Origin: Asparagus officinalis
Taxonomy: Eukaryota; Streptophyta; Magnoliopsida; Asparagales; Asparagaceae
Length of the DNA: 64,000 nt
Reading direction: 5' to 3'
Assembly (NCBI RefSeq): GCF_001876935.1
Contig: NC_033803.1
Span: forward strand, 31,153,358 to 31,217,357
The notes under the pieces were generated by a model that did no database searches, was not told the origin of the DNA, and saw only the letters and a list, made by a program, of their open reading frames with translations. This document shows positions 10,813 to 22,320 of the stretch, in pieces. Position 1 is the stretch's first letter. Every line of letters starts with the position of its first letter. The translations under genes and the position numbers were made by a program.

Positions 10813-11400
10813 AAGCCGTACTTGATTGGGAACCACCGAAGACAGTTACCGAGATTTGTAGCTTCTTAGGCCTGGCAGGCTATTACAAAAAATTCATTCA
10901 GGACTTCTCGAGGATTGCCACACCACTTACACGCCTTACTAAGAAGGGTGTACAGTTCATTTGGATCATAGAGTGCCAAAAGGCATTTGAGACATTGAAG
11001 ACTAAGTTGACTTCAGCACCAGTATTGGTTATTTCTAGCAGTGATAAGACTTTTATTGTCTACACTGATGCATCCTTATCGGGTCTTGGTGGTGTATTGA
11101 TGCAAACCCAAAGAGTCATGGCCTATATTTTGAGGCAGCTAAGGACTCATGAGCAGAATTATTCCACGCATGATTTGGAGCTAGCAGCAGTGGTCTTTGC
11201 ACTGAAGGCGTAGAGATATTATTTGTACGGAGTGTAGTTTAAGTTATTCATAGATCATCAGAGTTTGAAGTACCTCTTCTCACAGAAAGAACTCAACCAG
11301 AGGCAACGGTGATGGGTAGAGTTTATTAAGGATTATGAGTTTGCTATACAGTACCATCCGAGAAAGGCGAACGTGGTAGCAGACGCGTTGAGCAGGAAGC
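10767..11400 (+). pseudogene. C1 pol, RT connection and RNase H
   Basis: Continues from the second copy of the 59-bp duplication: EICSFLGLAGYYKKFI (RT thumb), then RNase H with YTDAS (first catalytic Asp), LELAAVVFALK, a TAG stop at 11,211, DHQSLKYLFSQKELNQRQR followed by a stop, and the final Asp in N-V-V-A-D-A-L-S-R-K near 11,370-11,400. At least three stops break it. Confidence 0.9.
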
Positions 11401-13111
11401 GTCGTCGCGGACTAGCAGCTTTGAGGTGTTCACTATATCGGGATCTTTATACCCTCAGCCATTTTGATTGTAGGCCAAAGATTGGCAGGAGTTGTGTGTT
11501 CTTAGGAGCGTTATCTGTACAGCCATCTTGGAGAGATAGAGTAGTCGGAGCTCAGTTAGAGGATTCTTGGATTCAAACCCGCAAGGGGGAGATCTCCAAA
11601 GAACCCAAGGATGATTGGACTATTAGAGTAGATGGAGGCCTGAGGATGAAAGGCAGTATCGTTATGCCGAACAATCTACAGCTGAAGAGGAAACTTTTTG
11701 ACGAGGCCCATCGCAGCAGATATACAGTGCACCCAGGCACGACAAAAATGTACAAGGATCTGAAGAGGCATTTTTGGTGGAGTGGTATGCGCAGAGAAAT
11801 TGCAAATTTTGTGGCTAAGTGTTATACCTGCTAACAAGTCAAGGCAGAATATCAGAGACCTGCAGGAACCCTACAGCCTTTAACCATTCCCGAGTGGAAG
11901 TGAGCAGATATTTCCATGGATTTTATAGTAGGGTTGCCTAAGTCAAAAAAAAGAAAATGATTCTATTTGGGTTATAGTGGACAGATTGACTAAGTCCGCA
12001 TATTTCTTACCTGTGAGGACGACTTATACGGCAGATACGTATGCGAGGATCTTCATTCGGAAGATTGTTAGATTGCATGCAGTTTTGGAGATGATTGTAT
12101 CAGATCAGGGCTCAGTCTTCACATCTCATTTTTGGAGGAGTTTCCAAGATGCTTTTGACAGTCAGTTGTTATTTAGCAGCATTTTTCACCCCCAGACAGA
12201 CGGTCAAACCGAGAGGGTGAATCAGATCTTAGAGGACATGCTGAGAGCGTGTGTTATAGATTTTCAGGGTAGCTGGTAGAGGACATGCTGAGAGCGTGTG
12301 TTATAGATTTTCAGGGTAGCTGGGAGGATCACATCCCACTGATTGAATTTACATATAATAATAGTTATTGAATTTACATATAATAATAGTTATCAAGCTA
12401 CCATCGGAATGGCACCGTATGAAGCTTTGTACGGGAGATCTTGCAGATCGCTTATATGTTGGGTAGAGCCAGAGGATAGTCTATTGATTGGTCCATAGTT
12501 AGTTAGACAGACCACAGAGAAGGTGGCATTGATTCGAGAGTGCATTCTTACGACGCAGAGTAGGCAGAAGAGCTATGCAGATCAGCGGAGATGACCTTTA
12601 GAGTTCGAGGTCGGAGACTCAGTCATGTTGAAAGTATCACTGATGAAGGGCGTTCAACAATTCGGTAGACGGGGGAAGCTTGCCCTGAGATATGTTGGTC
12701 CTTTCAGGATCATCGAGCGTATTGGAGTTGTTTCTTACAGATTAGATCTTCCAGTATCGATGTCGATGTACATGATGTCTTTCATATCTCGATGCTTAAG
12801 AAGCATCTGTAGGATGATGAGCAGCAGAGAGTGATTGTTGCCCCGAGATATGTTGGTCCTTTCAGGATCATCGAGCGCATTGGAGCTGTTTCTTACAGAT
12901 TAGATCTTCCAGCATCGATGTCGAGTGTACACGATATCTTTCATGTCTCGATGCTTAAGAAGCATTTGCGGGATGATGAGCAGCAGAGAGTGATTGACTC
13001 ACCAGAGATTGAGATTCAGGATGATTTGACTACCGTAGAGGTACCGGTATGCATACTTGCTAGAGAGAATAAAAAGCTCAGAAATAAAATCATTCCGTTA
13101 GTGAAAGTTTA
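11373..13111 (+). pseudogene. C1 integrase with chromodomain-type tail
   Basis: Zinc-binding HHCC region near 11,700-11,832 (H-R-S-R-Y-T-V-H-P-G, C-Y-T-C, then a stop). Catalytic core: first Asp in SMDFIVGLP (about 11,915), second Asp in VSDQGSVF (12,096-12,120), Glu in HPQTDGQTERVNQ (12,187-12,225). Exact duplications of 47 bp (12,230-12,323) and 25 bp (12,342-12,391) break the frame. A diverged ~158-bp duplication (about 12,687-13,000) repeats the GRRGKLA-RYVGPFRI segment. The tail matches the better-kept C2 copy at 24,509-24,784. Confidence 0.9.
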
Positions 13112-13563
13112 GTGGAACCGGCAAGGAACCGAAGAGATTTCTTGGGAGCACGAGGAGGATGTTCGTCGCGACTACCCGCACCTGTTTGGACATGTATGAT
13201 GTTAATATGCTTATATGACTTGATAGTTGTTATTATCTATGATTGTTTAGTCACATTTATATTTATCTTTAACACTAGAATGGGGATATTTTTACTTGAT
13301 CCTTAATCAATTGAAGTATATGGTATATACATGAGGGTTTTCTTGTTTGGATTATTTTGCTCGACTTACCAATTTTGTTTAGTTAAGGATTTAGGTAAGA
13401 ATGTTTACATTCTAGGTTGTTAACTTTAAATATCATTGTACTAACACTATGTGATGTGTGCAGAAGGAATTCTTAATATAAATTACACCTTCTTAATGTG
13501 TTTTCCTAGTTTTTGAGCTTTGAGATGCGACTGCAGAATTTCGAGGATGGAATCCTCTTAAGA
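13112..13563 (+). other. C1 3' untranslated region, no gene
   Basis: AT-rich stretch between the integrase tail and the polypurine tract, colinear with C2 24,785-25,167. No gene seen. Confidence 0.7.
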
Positions 13564-13577
13564 GGGGGGGGGGGGGG
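13564..13577 (+). other. C1 polypurine tract, expanded to G14
   Basis: A run of 14 G directly before the 3' LTR; the C2 counterpart at 25,168-25,180 is AAGGGGGCGTGAA. The run probably reflects slippage or a sequencing/assembly length error. Confidence 0.75.
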
Positions 13578-15860
13578 AATAAAACCCCGATAATTAATGT
13601 GTGATAAATTATGATATGTGGATATTTAGTATGATAAATATCATTAAATGGTATATGAGTATAATACCATGTGTTTTGAGTATGAACGAGTTTATACATG
13701 TGAGAGAAAAGAGTCGAAACATGCACAAATAGCCAAACTTATGCGGAGCTGGAAAATTCTAGTTCGGTCGACCGCCACGGTCGACCGCGAAACCTGCAGT
13801 TTGTTTTTCTCCTGTTTTGAGTTGGTTTCGGATTTCTAAACCTATATCCATTTTCCCCAAATATATATGAGTTTTTCACATTTTTCTCAGTCTTCCGAAG
13901 AACCCTAAAAGCCACCAAACCCCCCCAAACCCTAGTTTGATTTCTTGGAGAAGATTGAAGGCTTTCTAGTTGGGTTTTTTTTTTTGATTTTCAGCTTTTG
14001 GAGTGGAGATCTCTTTCGACGTGCCAGGCGAGTATCATCTCTACTAATCCCCCTCCCAGTTTTTAAAACGTTTTTAAAGAGATTTAAACATGTTTTGTAG
14101 AGCCTAAACGAATAGATTCTGTATAAAAGACAACTCTTTTGTATTATATGTATAAAGATCAGGTCTTTTCATGCTAAAAAGGTTAAGAACATTTTTTAGA
14201 TGTGATTTAGATCTGATGATGATTTTAAAACGTGGTTAATCTAAAGAAAGAGGTTTGATTTTTATGCATGTTTTAGGGCTTTAAATATAAATGTAATGCA
14301 TAAAATCATGGTTATATATGTTGATTTTATTTCCAGATATTTCTATCTGTTGTAACATGTTTGTATGTAGGATTTATGAAGTTTTTACCATGTTTGAATC
14401 ATAAAAACACGATGTGAACACGACACACATAAAAATCTAGAAAAAAACTGGATTTTGGGCTCACGGTTGACCGCCACGGTCGACCGCATGCAGGGCAGAG
14501 ACCTGGGTAGTCTCTGGAGCCCATCACCCCCCCCCGCCACGGTCGCCCGCCAATCTGTTTTGGTTGTGCATATTTATATGGCTTGGTTTTGGTTTGTCGA
14601 GCAGATTTCTCGATCTAATGATGATAGACTATTATGTTATTGATTGTTTAACACCTAGGATAATGGTGAACTTCAGATGAGGACACGTACACCGAGATTT
14701 GTGCATGTATACTAGATTGTGTTAGATTGACACACTTTCGACATGAGTTAAACTGATAAACAATATGAATAGTGTTGTTTTAGACGTATCCGAAAATAGG
14801 GAGATAAAACCTATTTGCCGCAGAAGATTGAGTAAGAGTATTACAAAAGTATCGTTATTACACGTATTTGGAATAGGACAATAATAATCCTATTGCCGCA
14901 GAACGATTGAGTAAAAGTATTACAAAAGTATCGTTATTACACGTATCCAGAATAGGGAGATAATAAAACCTATTGTCGCAGAGCGATTGAGTAAGAGCAT
15001 TACAAGAGTATCCCTATAGCACAAGATGATGTACACATAGATATTTGATCAGTTATAAGTTTCACTTTCATGATATATTACCCGTGAGTAGGGTATTTAT
15101 TTTAAAATTTTGGCACACCCATTATGGGCGGTAGTTATATTTCGTTTTGATTTGGTTGGCATCCTCTTATATTAGAGCAGGCTACTCGGATGTACTTCGA
15201 GATGAGATATTTATTCTTTATGTTAGAGATTAGAGTATGTTTCCTTGACTATTTATTTTTCATTCATAGAGCGCTATATGAATGGTTTGATATATGTATG
15301 TACTAACTCTATTTTTTTATATACTCCTACCCCTTCCCCTGGGGAGAGGTAGTGATGATCTCGCTAGTGCTTTGACGCTCGTTGTTTTCCCCCTCTTTTC
15401 AGGCAGCGAGTCCGGTGCACGGAGAGTCGCAGGTTGATGGGACATCTTAGTTGTCCATTTAGCTATTTACTATATTTTGTAGTTATTACAAAACTCCACA
15501 TGTAGTTGATTATTTCCAGACTTTAGATTTGTATTTTATTTCATAGAGTTGAGAGCTATTGTGAGACTATGGTTATTTGACTCATTGTATTTGAGATTCA
15601 GTTTAGACTCAGAGATATATCTTTTTCATTCCAGTTGGGCTCATTATTAATATTATCTTATGCTTCTTCTGTGTATATTTTCAGTGTTACTCTATTTTGA
15701 TTATTTACTTGTCTGTACCTTCATCTATTTATTGTTTCCACTAGATAGATAACGATTGTGATGGTGAAACATGTCGTAGCATGGTGTTTGGTGCTTAGCA
15801 GGTTTGACAATCCGGGTTTCACCCGGGACTACAGCCTTGTGTGAACCCTGTGGCGTCACA
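13578..15860 (+). repeat. C1 3' LTR (2,283 bp)
   Basis: Matches 5516-7978 throughout. The first two bases are AA instead of TG; it ends GGCGTCACA. Palindromes CGGTCGACCG at 13,765 and 13,778; second cluster at 14,464 (TTGA variant), 14,477 and 14,540 (variant). The ~79-bp tandem repeats are at about 14,783-15,012. Confidence 0.9.
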
Positions 15861-17450
15861 ATGTGTATTTTGATAAAGTACTATATTCATTGTTTATAGA
15901 CTTCATAACAATAGTTTACATCTTTCTTCGAGTCTATAAAATCATTTTGTATTGTTTCAAAACATGGTTAAGCCAAAATGTCAAAATTCATTTGTTCACA
16001 TTTTCATGTTTTGGACTATTTTGCAAAATAATGATATTTCTTATTTGGGAGGTCCTTTTTTAAAAACCAGTTTTTGTAGCATGTGTATTATCATGTCTAC
16101 AATCATTTTCTAAAGTTTTACATTTTTTTTGAAATCGGAAAATTAACTTTCAAACTTGTCAATTTCATATATCAGTTTGCGGTCGACCGCTACGGTCGAC
16201 CGGGCCTTTGTTTTACCCTCAGGAGCCAGCAGAAACTTTCACCGTCGACCGTGGTGGTCGACCGTCTGCTCGGGAACTCCTGCGGTCGACCGTAGCCTTT
16301 TTTGATGTTTTCTCAGTTTTGATGACATTCGTGGTTGACCGCAAAATTCTCACGGTCTACCGCCGATCGCCCAACGGTCATTTTTGTACAAAATCTGATT
16401 TCTGATTCTTGGGCTTTTTGGTCTTTTCTGTTGGGTTTTTGGCTGAGATTTTGGGCGGCTATATATACCCCCTTGCTCTCATCTTTTATATACAACTAAA
16501 AAAATATTTTAAAGAAGTTTTCAAAGAGTTTAAGTTTGTTTTAAGTTTGTTTAAAGGGTTTGTTTTGTGAAAACAATTTCACAAGAGCTTGAGGAAGATC
16601 ATCTACATTGTTTGAGCATCCAACTCTTCTACCTCTCCCTCTTGATCTATAGAGAAGTTTTCCTAAACTCTATTTCTAGCTATTTATTGTTTTATTCATA
16701 AATTCCCATAAGCTAGATTTTAATTGAGTTTTGTTGATTTGATTTCACTCATTGTTTACACACACCCACTTGAGCTTATTGTATTTTCATACATAGTATA
16801 TTTGGGATGATGAGAGTTGTAACATTGAGTGTGAGCCTACATTAAGTTCTCATCTATTATAGAGAACAAATCATTTGTTATATTATGAGATTGTAAGGTT
16901 TTCGGTGAGCTAGAAAACCGAGTGTGTTGTAAAGTTTTCGGTGAGCTAGAAAACCGAGTGAGAGTGTGAGGTGTGAACTTTGATCGGTGAGCGTTAAAAA
17001 CCGACAGTGTGAGGTGTGAACGTTGATCGGTGAGCGTTAAAAACCAATATTGTGAGGTGTAAATGTTATTCGGGTGAGTGTAGAAAACCCGGTTGTGATA
17101 GTGGATTTCTCCCCGGGAGTGGGGAGCGGAGATGTAGGACGGAATGTTCGAACTCCGTGATCATATCGTGTGTTTGAGTTTGCTTTGGCGCACTTCTCTT
17201 ATGTTTATATTTCTTGTCGCCATTATCCATTGCTCATTATTTATATTATCTACTATCTTGTTTATGTTTATTTCACCCTTGTGTTAGTTTATATATCCTT
17301 GCATATATTTTTATCATATAGGATATATCTCATTGTTCATATTGCATATCCTAGCTCACATATCTTGTTGTATTTCATACTTGCTAGGATAACTTATTAA
17401 TCAGTTTTAATTGGCATAAAATTGGATTAGATTAGCATAATACCCTAATG
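15861..17450 (+). repeat. B1 3' LTR, second segment
   Basis: Resumes after C1 and is colinear with B2 LTR from about 18,240 on. It holds CGGTCGACCG-type motifs at 16,180, 16,193, 16,242, 16,255, 16,283, 16,332 and 16,353, a TATA box (GGCTATATATACC, about 16,457-16,470) and a hairpin array (16,890-17,100). It breaks off at ACCCTAATG: the last ~25 bp, ending CTAACA in B2, are missing. Confidence 0.85.
16890..17100 (+). repeat. Tandem hairpin units in the transcribed part of B1 LTR
   Basis: Five related units near 16,895, 16,933, 16,984, 17,025 and 17,070. Each has a short inverted repeat such as GTTTTC...GAAAAC or GGTTTT/AAAACC around a GGTGAG loop. They lie downstream of the TATA box, so they would be transcribed. 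B2 has only one such unit (19,396-19,422). Confidence 0.6.
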
Positions 17451-17721
17451 TTGGACACCTATATGTTGGACACAGCCAGAGGATAGTCTATTACTTGGTC
17501 CGGAGCTAGTTAGGCAGACCACAGAAAAGGTGGTATTGATTCTGGAGCGCATTCTTGCTGCACAGAGTCGGCAAAAGAGTTATGCAGATTGTCAGAGACG
17601 ACCCTTAGAATTTCAGGTCAGAGACTTAGTTATGTGGAAAGTATCACCGATGAAGGGCGTTCAGCGATTCGGTAGACGGGGGAAGCTTGCCCCGAGATAT
17701 GTTGGTCCCTTCAGGGTTATC
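17451..17721 (+). pseudogene. C2 integrase C-terminal part, segment 1
   Basis: A 75-codon frame (17,530-17,754) begins within gypsy integrase C-terminal sequence (TTEKVVLILERILAAQSRQKSYAD, FGRRGKLAPRYVGPFRV), colinear with C1 12,457-12,710. It is interrupted at 17,722 by B2 and continues at 24,459. At the left edge a 15-bp unit beginning ATGTTGGACAC is repeated (17,448 and 17,463), at the junction with the truncated B1 LTR. Confidence 0.85.
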
Positions 17722-19822
17722 TGTTGGCCTTCTTATTTTGATGATGATTTATAAACAATTTACATCTAATATTATTTGTCTAGTATTTGTTTTTTATATT
17801 TATTCTAGGCAAACAATATATTGGAGGATGGATGGAATAGAGCTTCAATGACGATATCAAATGGAGGTTGGCAGAATTATGGAGTGAAGCTTATGCAATT
17901 CAAGTTCAAGATCCAAGTTCAGATTCATCCGCATAGTGTACCAAGTCAAGATTATTGAAGATCAAGATCTAGCTTGGGTAACTTAGTTTAGGTTTTATAT
18001 TATGTGTGTTAAGTACCTTAAACTCAATATCATATACACACGTATTTGGTTTCTATGTATATATATAGTTATATATATACATGCATGGTTTTGGGTTTTC
18101 ATGTTTACAAATATGAAATTATATATTTTATATTTATTATTGTGATTTGGTTTAACTACTTAGATATGAAACAAATATATTTTCATATACATACTCATAT
18201 GTTTCATTTTCTATTGTATTTGTAAAAATATTGTATTCTTAGTTTTTGGACTTAACAATAATCATATACATATTTTATTAAGTCTACATAATCATTGTGT
18301 AAAGTTTCAAAACATGGTTTAGTCAAAATGTCAAAATTCACATGTTTACATTTTCATGTTTTGGCCTATTTTGTAAAATGATGATATTTTTCATTTGGGA
18401 AGTCCTTTTCGGAAACCAGTCATTGTAGCATGTTTATTATCATGTCTACAATTATTTCCCAAAGTTTTATATTTTTTAGAATTTATTTGATATTTTTAAA
18501 GAGTGTTTTAAAATCAGCAAACTGTTTTCAAAACCTAGGATTTCATATATCAGTTCACGGTCGACCGCCACGGTCGACCGCGCCTGAGTTCGTTCATCAG
18601 TGGGTAGCAGAAACTTTCACGGTTGACCACTGCGGTCGACCATGAGCTCGAGATTTCCCACGGTTGACCGCCGATCGCGGTCGACCGCCGTTTATCCCAA
18701 CGACTCTTTTGGTACAGAATCAGATTTCTGATTCTTGGGCTGTTTGGTCTTTTCCTTTGGGGTTTTTGCTGTTGCTTCCTCTTCCTATATAAACCCCCAA
18801 ACCCCCTTCTATCTCAGAACCCAAGAAATGTTTTAAAACAAGTTTTAAAAGAGTTTAAGTTTGTTTAGTTTGTTTTGGGGTTTGTTGTTACAAAGAGGAG
18901 TTTGCATCATCTGTTGAAGAGTTTATCTTCAATATCATCTCATCCTCTCTTTGTGTTTATAGAGAAGTTTTCTAACTCTTTTCTCTAGTAATATTATTAT
19001 TGATTTTCATATTCTTATTATTGCTAGTTTGCTATTTGAGTTAGACTTGATTTTACTCATTGTTTACACACACACCCACTTGAGCTTATCGTATTTTCAT
19101 ACATAGTATATTTGGGTTGGTGAGAGTTGTAACAATTGAGTGTGAGCTTTTATTGTGTTCTCATCCATATTAGAGAGCAATCATTCTTTGTATTGAGCCT
19201 ATCTTGTGAGATCACTTTGTAATACACTTGTACACCGAGAGGAGTGTGTGGTGAGAGTCGGGGATCGTTCCAAGAGGAGTGGCGTCGGTTGACGAACCTA
19301 GGGAGAGGTTGTAACCGAGCACTTGAGGGAGACACGGCTAGGTCCAATACTTGTGAGGGTGTAGAGTGGGTTTGCAATAGTGTGAGTTGTAGAGTTTTCG
19401 GTTAGCTAGAAAACCGAGTGTGTAGAAGTTTCGGCTTCCAAACCGGATTGTGATAGTGGATTTCTCCCCGGGAGTGGGGAGCGGAGACGTAGGACGGAAA
19501 GTCCAAACTCCGTGATCTTATTGCTTGTTTGAGTTTGGCTTAGCACACTTATATTTGTTCATCTTTATAGCCTTTCTCTCATTGTTTATTTCATCCACTA
19601 TATCATTTGTTTATGTTACCCTTGTGTTTGCATATCCTTGCATATATCATATAGTATACCTCTTTGCTAGGATATATCACCTTGTGTATATTGCATATTC
19701 TTGCACATAACTCTTTGTATATCTATCTTGCAAGAATATATTTGTTAATTAGTTTTAATTGGCATAAAATCGGATTAGATTAGCATAAGACCCTAATCAC
19801 CCCCCCCCTCTAGGGTCTAACA
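17722..19822 (+). repeat. B2 5' LTR (2,101 bp)
   Basis: TGTTGG...CTAACA ends. CGGTCGACCG perfect at 18,558, 18,571 and 18,678; decayed forms at 18,620, 18,633 and 18,661, mostly TCGA to TTGA. TATA box CTATATAAACCC at about 18,785-18,797, 98-227 bp downstream of the motifs. Confidence 0.92.
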
Positions 19823-19823
19823 A

Positions 19824-19836
19824 TTGGTATCAGAGC
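19824..19836 (+). other. B2 primer binding site (tRNA-iMet)
   Basis: TTGGTATCAGAGC immediately after the 5' LTR. Confidence 0.9.
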
Positions 19837-19945
19837 TTGGTGCTCTTTGATTTAAGGTCTAATCGCCTTGAGTTAAAGATCCAAGTTATCTTTTTGTGCT
19901 AATCTTGTTTTGATTGTTATTTGTATCTTGCTTGCCTTTTATATT

Positions 19946-21460
19946 ATGGATATGCATGGTTTAGGTTATGCCATTAATATTACTCCTAGATTAGATAATT
20001 TTTCCTATACCCAATGGTGTGTTAGATTTAAAAAAATATTTGTTCAATCTAAAAATATTGGTTTATGGGAAATCATTGATTGTGCTTATATTGTACCTAC
20101 GTTGGAGAAATCCAAGTGGAGCAAACATGATAAAAAGATGTTTATTATGAACAAGCTTATGTTAGAATTTTTATTAAATGCATTTAATTTATTATTGTCT
20201 AACAAGCTTGATTCTTTTGATAACGTTTATACATTGTGAAAATTCATAGAAGCGCATCAAGGGGACTTGGAGGCGATCCGACAAGCTTTGGAGGATCCCG
20301 CTTCAAGTTCAAAAGGAGCATCATGCACACGGCCACTAGGCGATAGCCCTAGTGAGGTTTGCGAGTTCGAATCTATTAATGATTTACCTAATGATAAACT
20401 TACTTATGCTAGTGAAAGATTATTGCATGCCTACAAGTAATTACAAAATAATTTTATTGATTTAAAAAGCAAGCATGAGGATTTGAAATCCGATCATGAG
20501 TTGTTAGCATCTAAGTTTGAAACTTTTTCTAATAAAAATATGATCCTTAAAGAAAACAATGAAAAATTAAAATTGGATCATGTTTCTTTAACTTCAAATA
20601 TTGCTAGTTTAACTCATGAAAGAGATAATGTCATGCTAGAAGTAGAGAACATACAAAATGATACTGCTTCTTTTATAAATAACTATTTATGTTCTACTTC
20701 TAATAAAAATGCATATGTGCCTAAAAATAAAGATTTGAATCTTGTGAATAAACGCATTTCATCTTTAGATTTAACTTTAAAAACATGCATTAATAATCAT
20801 AAGAGGCTTATGGATATGTGTGCCAAGTCTAAGTCATCATCCACTCATTATGCACATATATATAGCAAAGTTTACAAATGCTCTAATTGCGGCTGAAAAG
20901 GTCATTTATAAAAATTTTGCTATGATGCACACAAACATAAGAATGCTAATGCTCCTTGTGCATCTCATGTAGCTTCTTCATCACATACACATGCACATAC
21001 TTATCATGTTCATCATAAGCATGCTCATGTATTTAAATGTGATATTTGTGGTCGTTTTGGTCATTTCGCCAAATATTGTTTTGATTTGAAAAATAAATCT
21101 CATTTGCCAAATGTTCCTAGTAGACCACATGTTTATAAATGCAATGTTTGTGGTAGATTTGGCCACTTAGAAAAGTTTTGTTTTGATAATGTTTCACATT
21201 TGCAAAAAGCTTCAAATAATTTACCTTTGTTTGCAAATGTTCCACGTGCACCTTTTATTGGTCAACATAAGCAAATGCTTCCTTTCCATTATACATATTG
21301 CAATCGGAAGGGTCATTTGAGTGATTATTACTATGACCGATCCCGTGCACCACATATGCCCAAGAGGGTTCATAACCCTAGGGCTTTGAGCTTAAATGAT
21401 AGGGGTCATGTCCCTAAACTTTTTGGTACCAAAAATTCTTGGGTACCAAAACAAATTTAA
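19946..21460 (+). pseudogene. B2 gag, copia type, four CCHC knuckles
   Basis: ATG at 19,946. N-terminal domain (19,946-20,239) has the copia gag pattern L-D-x-x-x-Y-x-x-W, W-E-I-I-D and W-S-K-H-D-K-K (DUF4219/UBN2-like). Stops near 20,240 and 20,438 separate it from a Lys/Asn-rich coiled-coil region (20,483-20,830). Then four CCHC knuckles (20,880-21,345): the first interrupted by TGA at 20,894, the second and third intact, the fourth with first Cys changed to Tyr. His/Ser-rich spacers separate them. The end motif W-V-P-K at about 21,440 is the usual copia gag-protease boundary, but a stop follows. Confidence 0.85.
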
Positions 21461-22306
21461 TTTTTAAACCAAGTATTTTAGCGTTTTTCTTTTTCCTTTT
21501 CTTGGTTTTGAAAATTATGTTTTAAAATCTTTTGCTTATGAAAACAATTTTTTTTGATCAAATCTTTTGTTATCATGGTTATTAGTTTTGATTTTAAATG
21601 AGAGGTTTGTAGTTATATACCCTCCGGGTTTATTGGGTGTTTATTCCCAAATCATGTTTACCGGATGCTTAAATGGTTATATGGGTTATTACTAGCTCAA
21701 GAGCTAGATATGGTTGCCTCTCATGATTTTTTGAATCAATGATGAGCTAGATATGGTTGCCTCTCATGATTTTTTGAATCAATGATGATTTGGTCTTACG
21801 TTTTTGGATTTAAATTTTGATTTATGATTTCTTTTGGTTGATTTGTTTTCATTTGAAAACTTTTTGCATGATTCTCATGTTTCCCTTCTTTTGATTTCAT
21901 AAATCTACCTCTACAAATGGTTTTATGTTCTTTGATATGAGACACTATTTTTCACTTTGATATATTTATATATGTTCTCATTGTCTTTATGTATGTGAGT
22001 TATGTTTAGCATTTTTTCCATCTATGCTTGCTCACATATGTTTGCCATGATCCTCATTTCATATATTCTATATGGCATTTTGATAGGGGGAGCAATCCGT
22101 ATATCTTTCTCTGTGGTATACTCACCCATGCATATTGATAGGGGGAGCTTTCGCTCTCTTAATTCTTTTGTTTCCTTTTTGATGTTGTCAAAGGGGGAGA
22201 AATATTGTGAGTATATTCTTTCTTGTTTATATGCATGATATATTATTCTTTGTATATTCATTTCCTTTCATGCATATATCCTTTTTGTAAATTGTTTGTC
22301 ATCATC
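21461..22306 (+). other. B2 internal 3' untranslated region, no gene
   Basis: No supported gene. An exact 43-bp tandem duplication lies at 21,701-21,786, and GGGGGAG tracts near 22,086 and 22,140 resemble extra polypurine tracts. Confidence 0.7.
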
Positions 22307-22320
22307 AAAAAGGGGGAGAT
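22307..22320 (+). other. B2 polypurine tract
   Basis: AAAAAGGGGGAGAT immediately before the 3' LTR. Confidence 0.9.

Larger units (their letters stand above)
5516..15860 (+). mobile_element. C1: full-length Ty3/gypsy chromovirus (Tekay/Del-like) nested in the B1 LTR
   Basis: 10.3 kb: 5' LTR 5516-7978, primer site, gag, protease, RT, RNase H, integrase, G-rich polypurine tract, 3' LTR 13,578-15,860. Perfect 5-bp target duplication ATGTG (5511-5515 and 15,861-15,865). Coding order PR-RT-RH-IN defines Ty3/gypsy; the C-terminal tail after integrase (motif W-x-R-x-x-A/T-E-x-I-S-W-E-x-E-E-D-V-R-R-D-Y-P-H-L-F in C1/C2) is the chromodomain-type tail of Tekay/Del elements. All genes carry stops or frameshifts, several caused by short exact tandem duplications. 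Confidence 0.92.
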
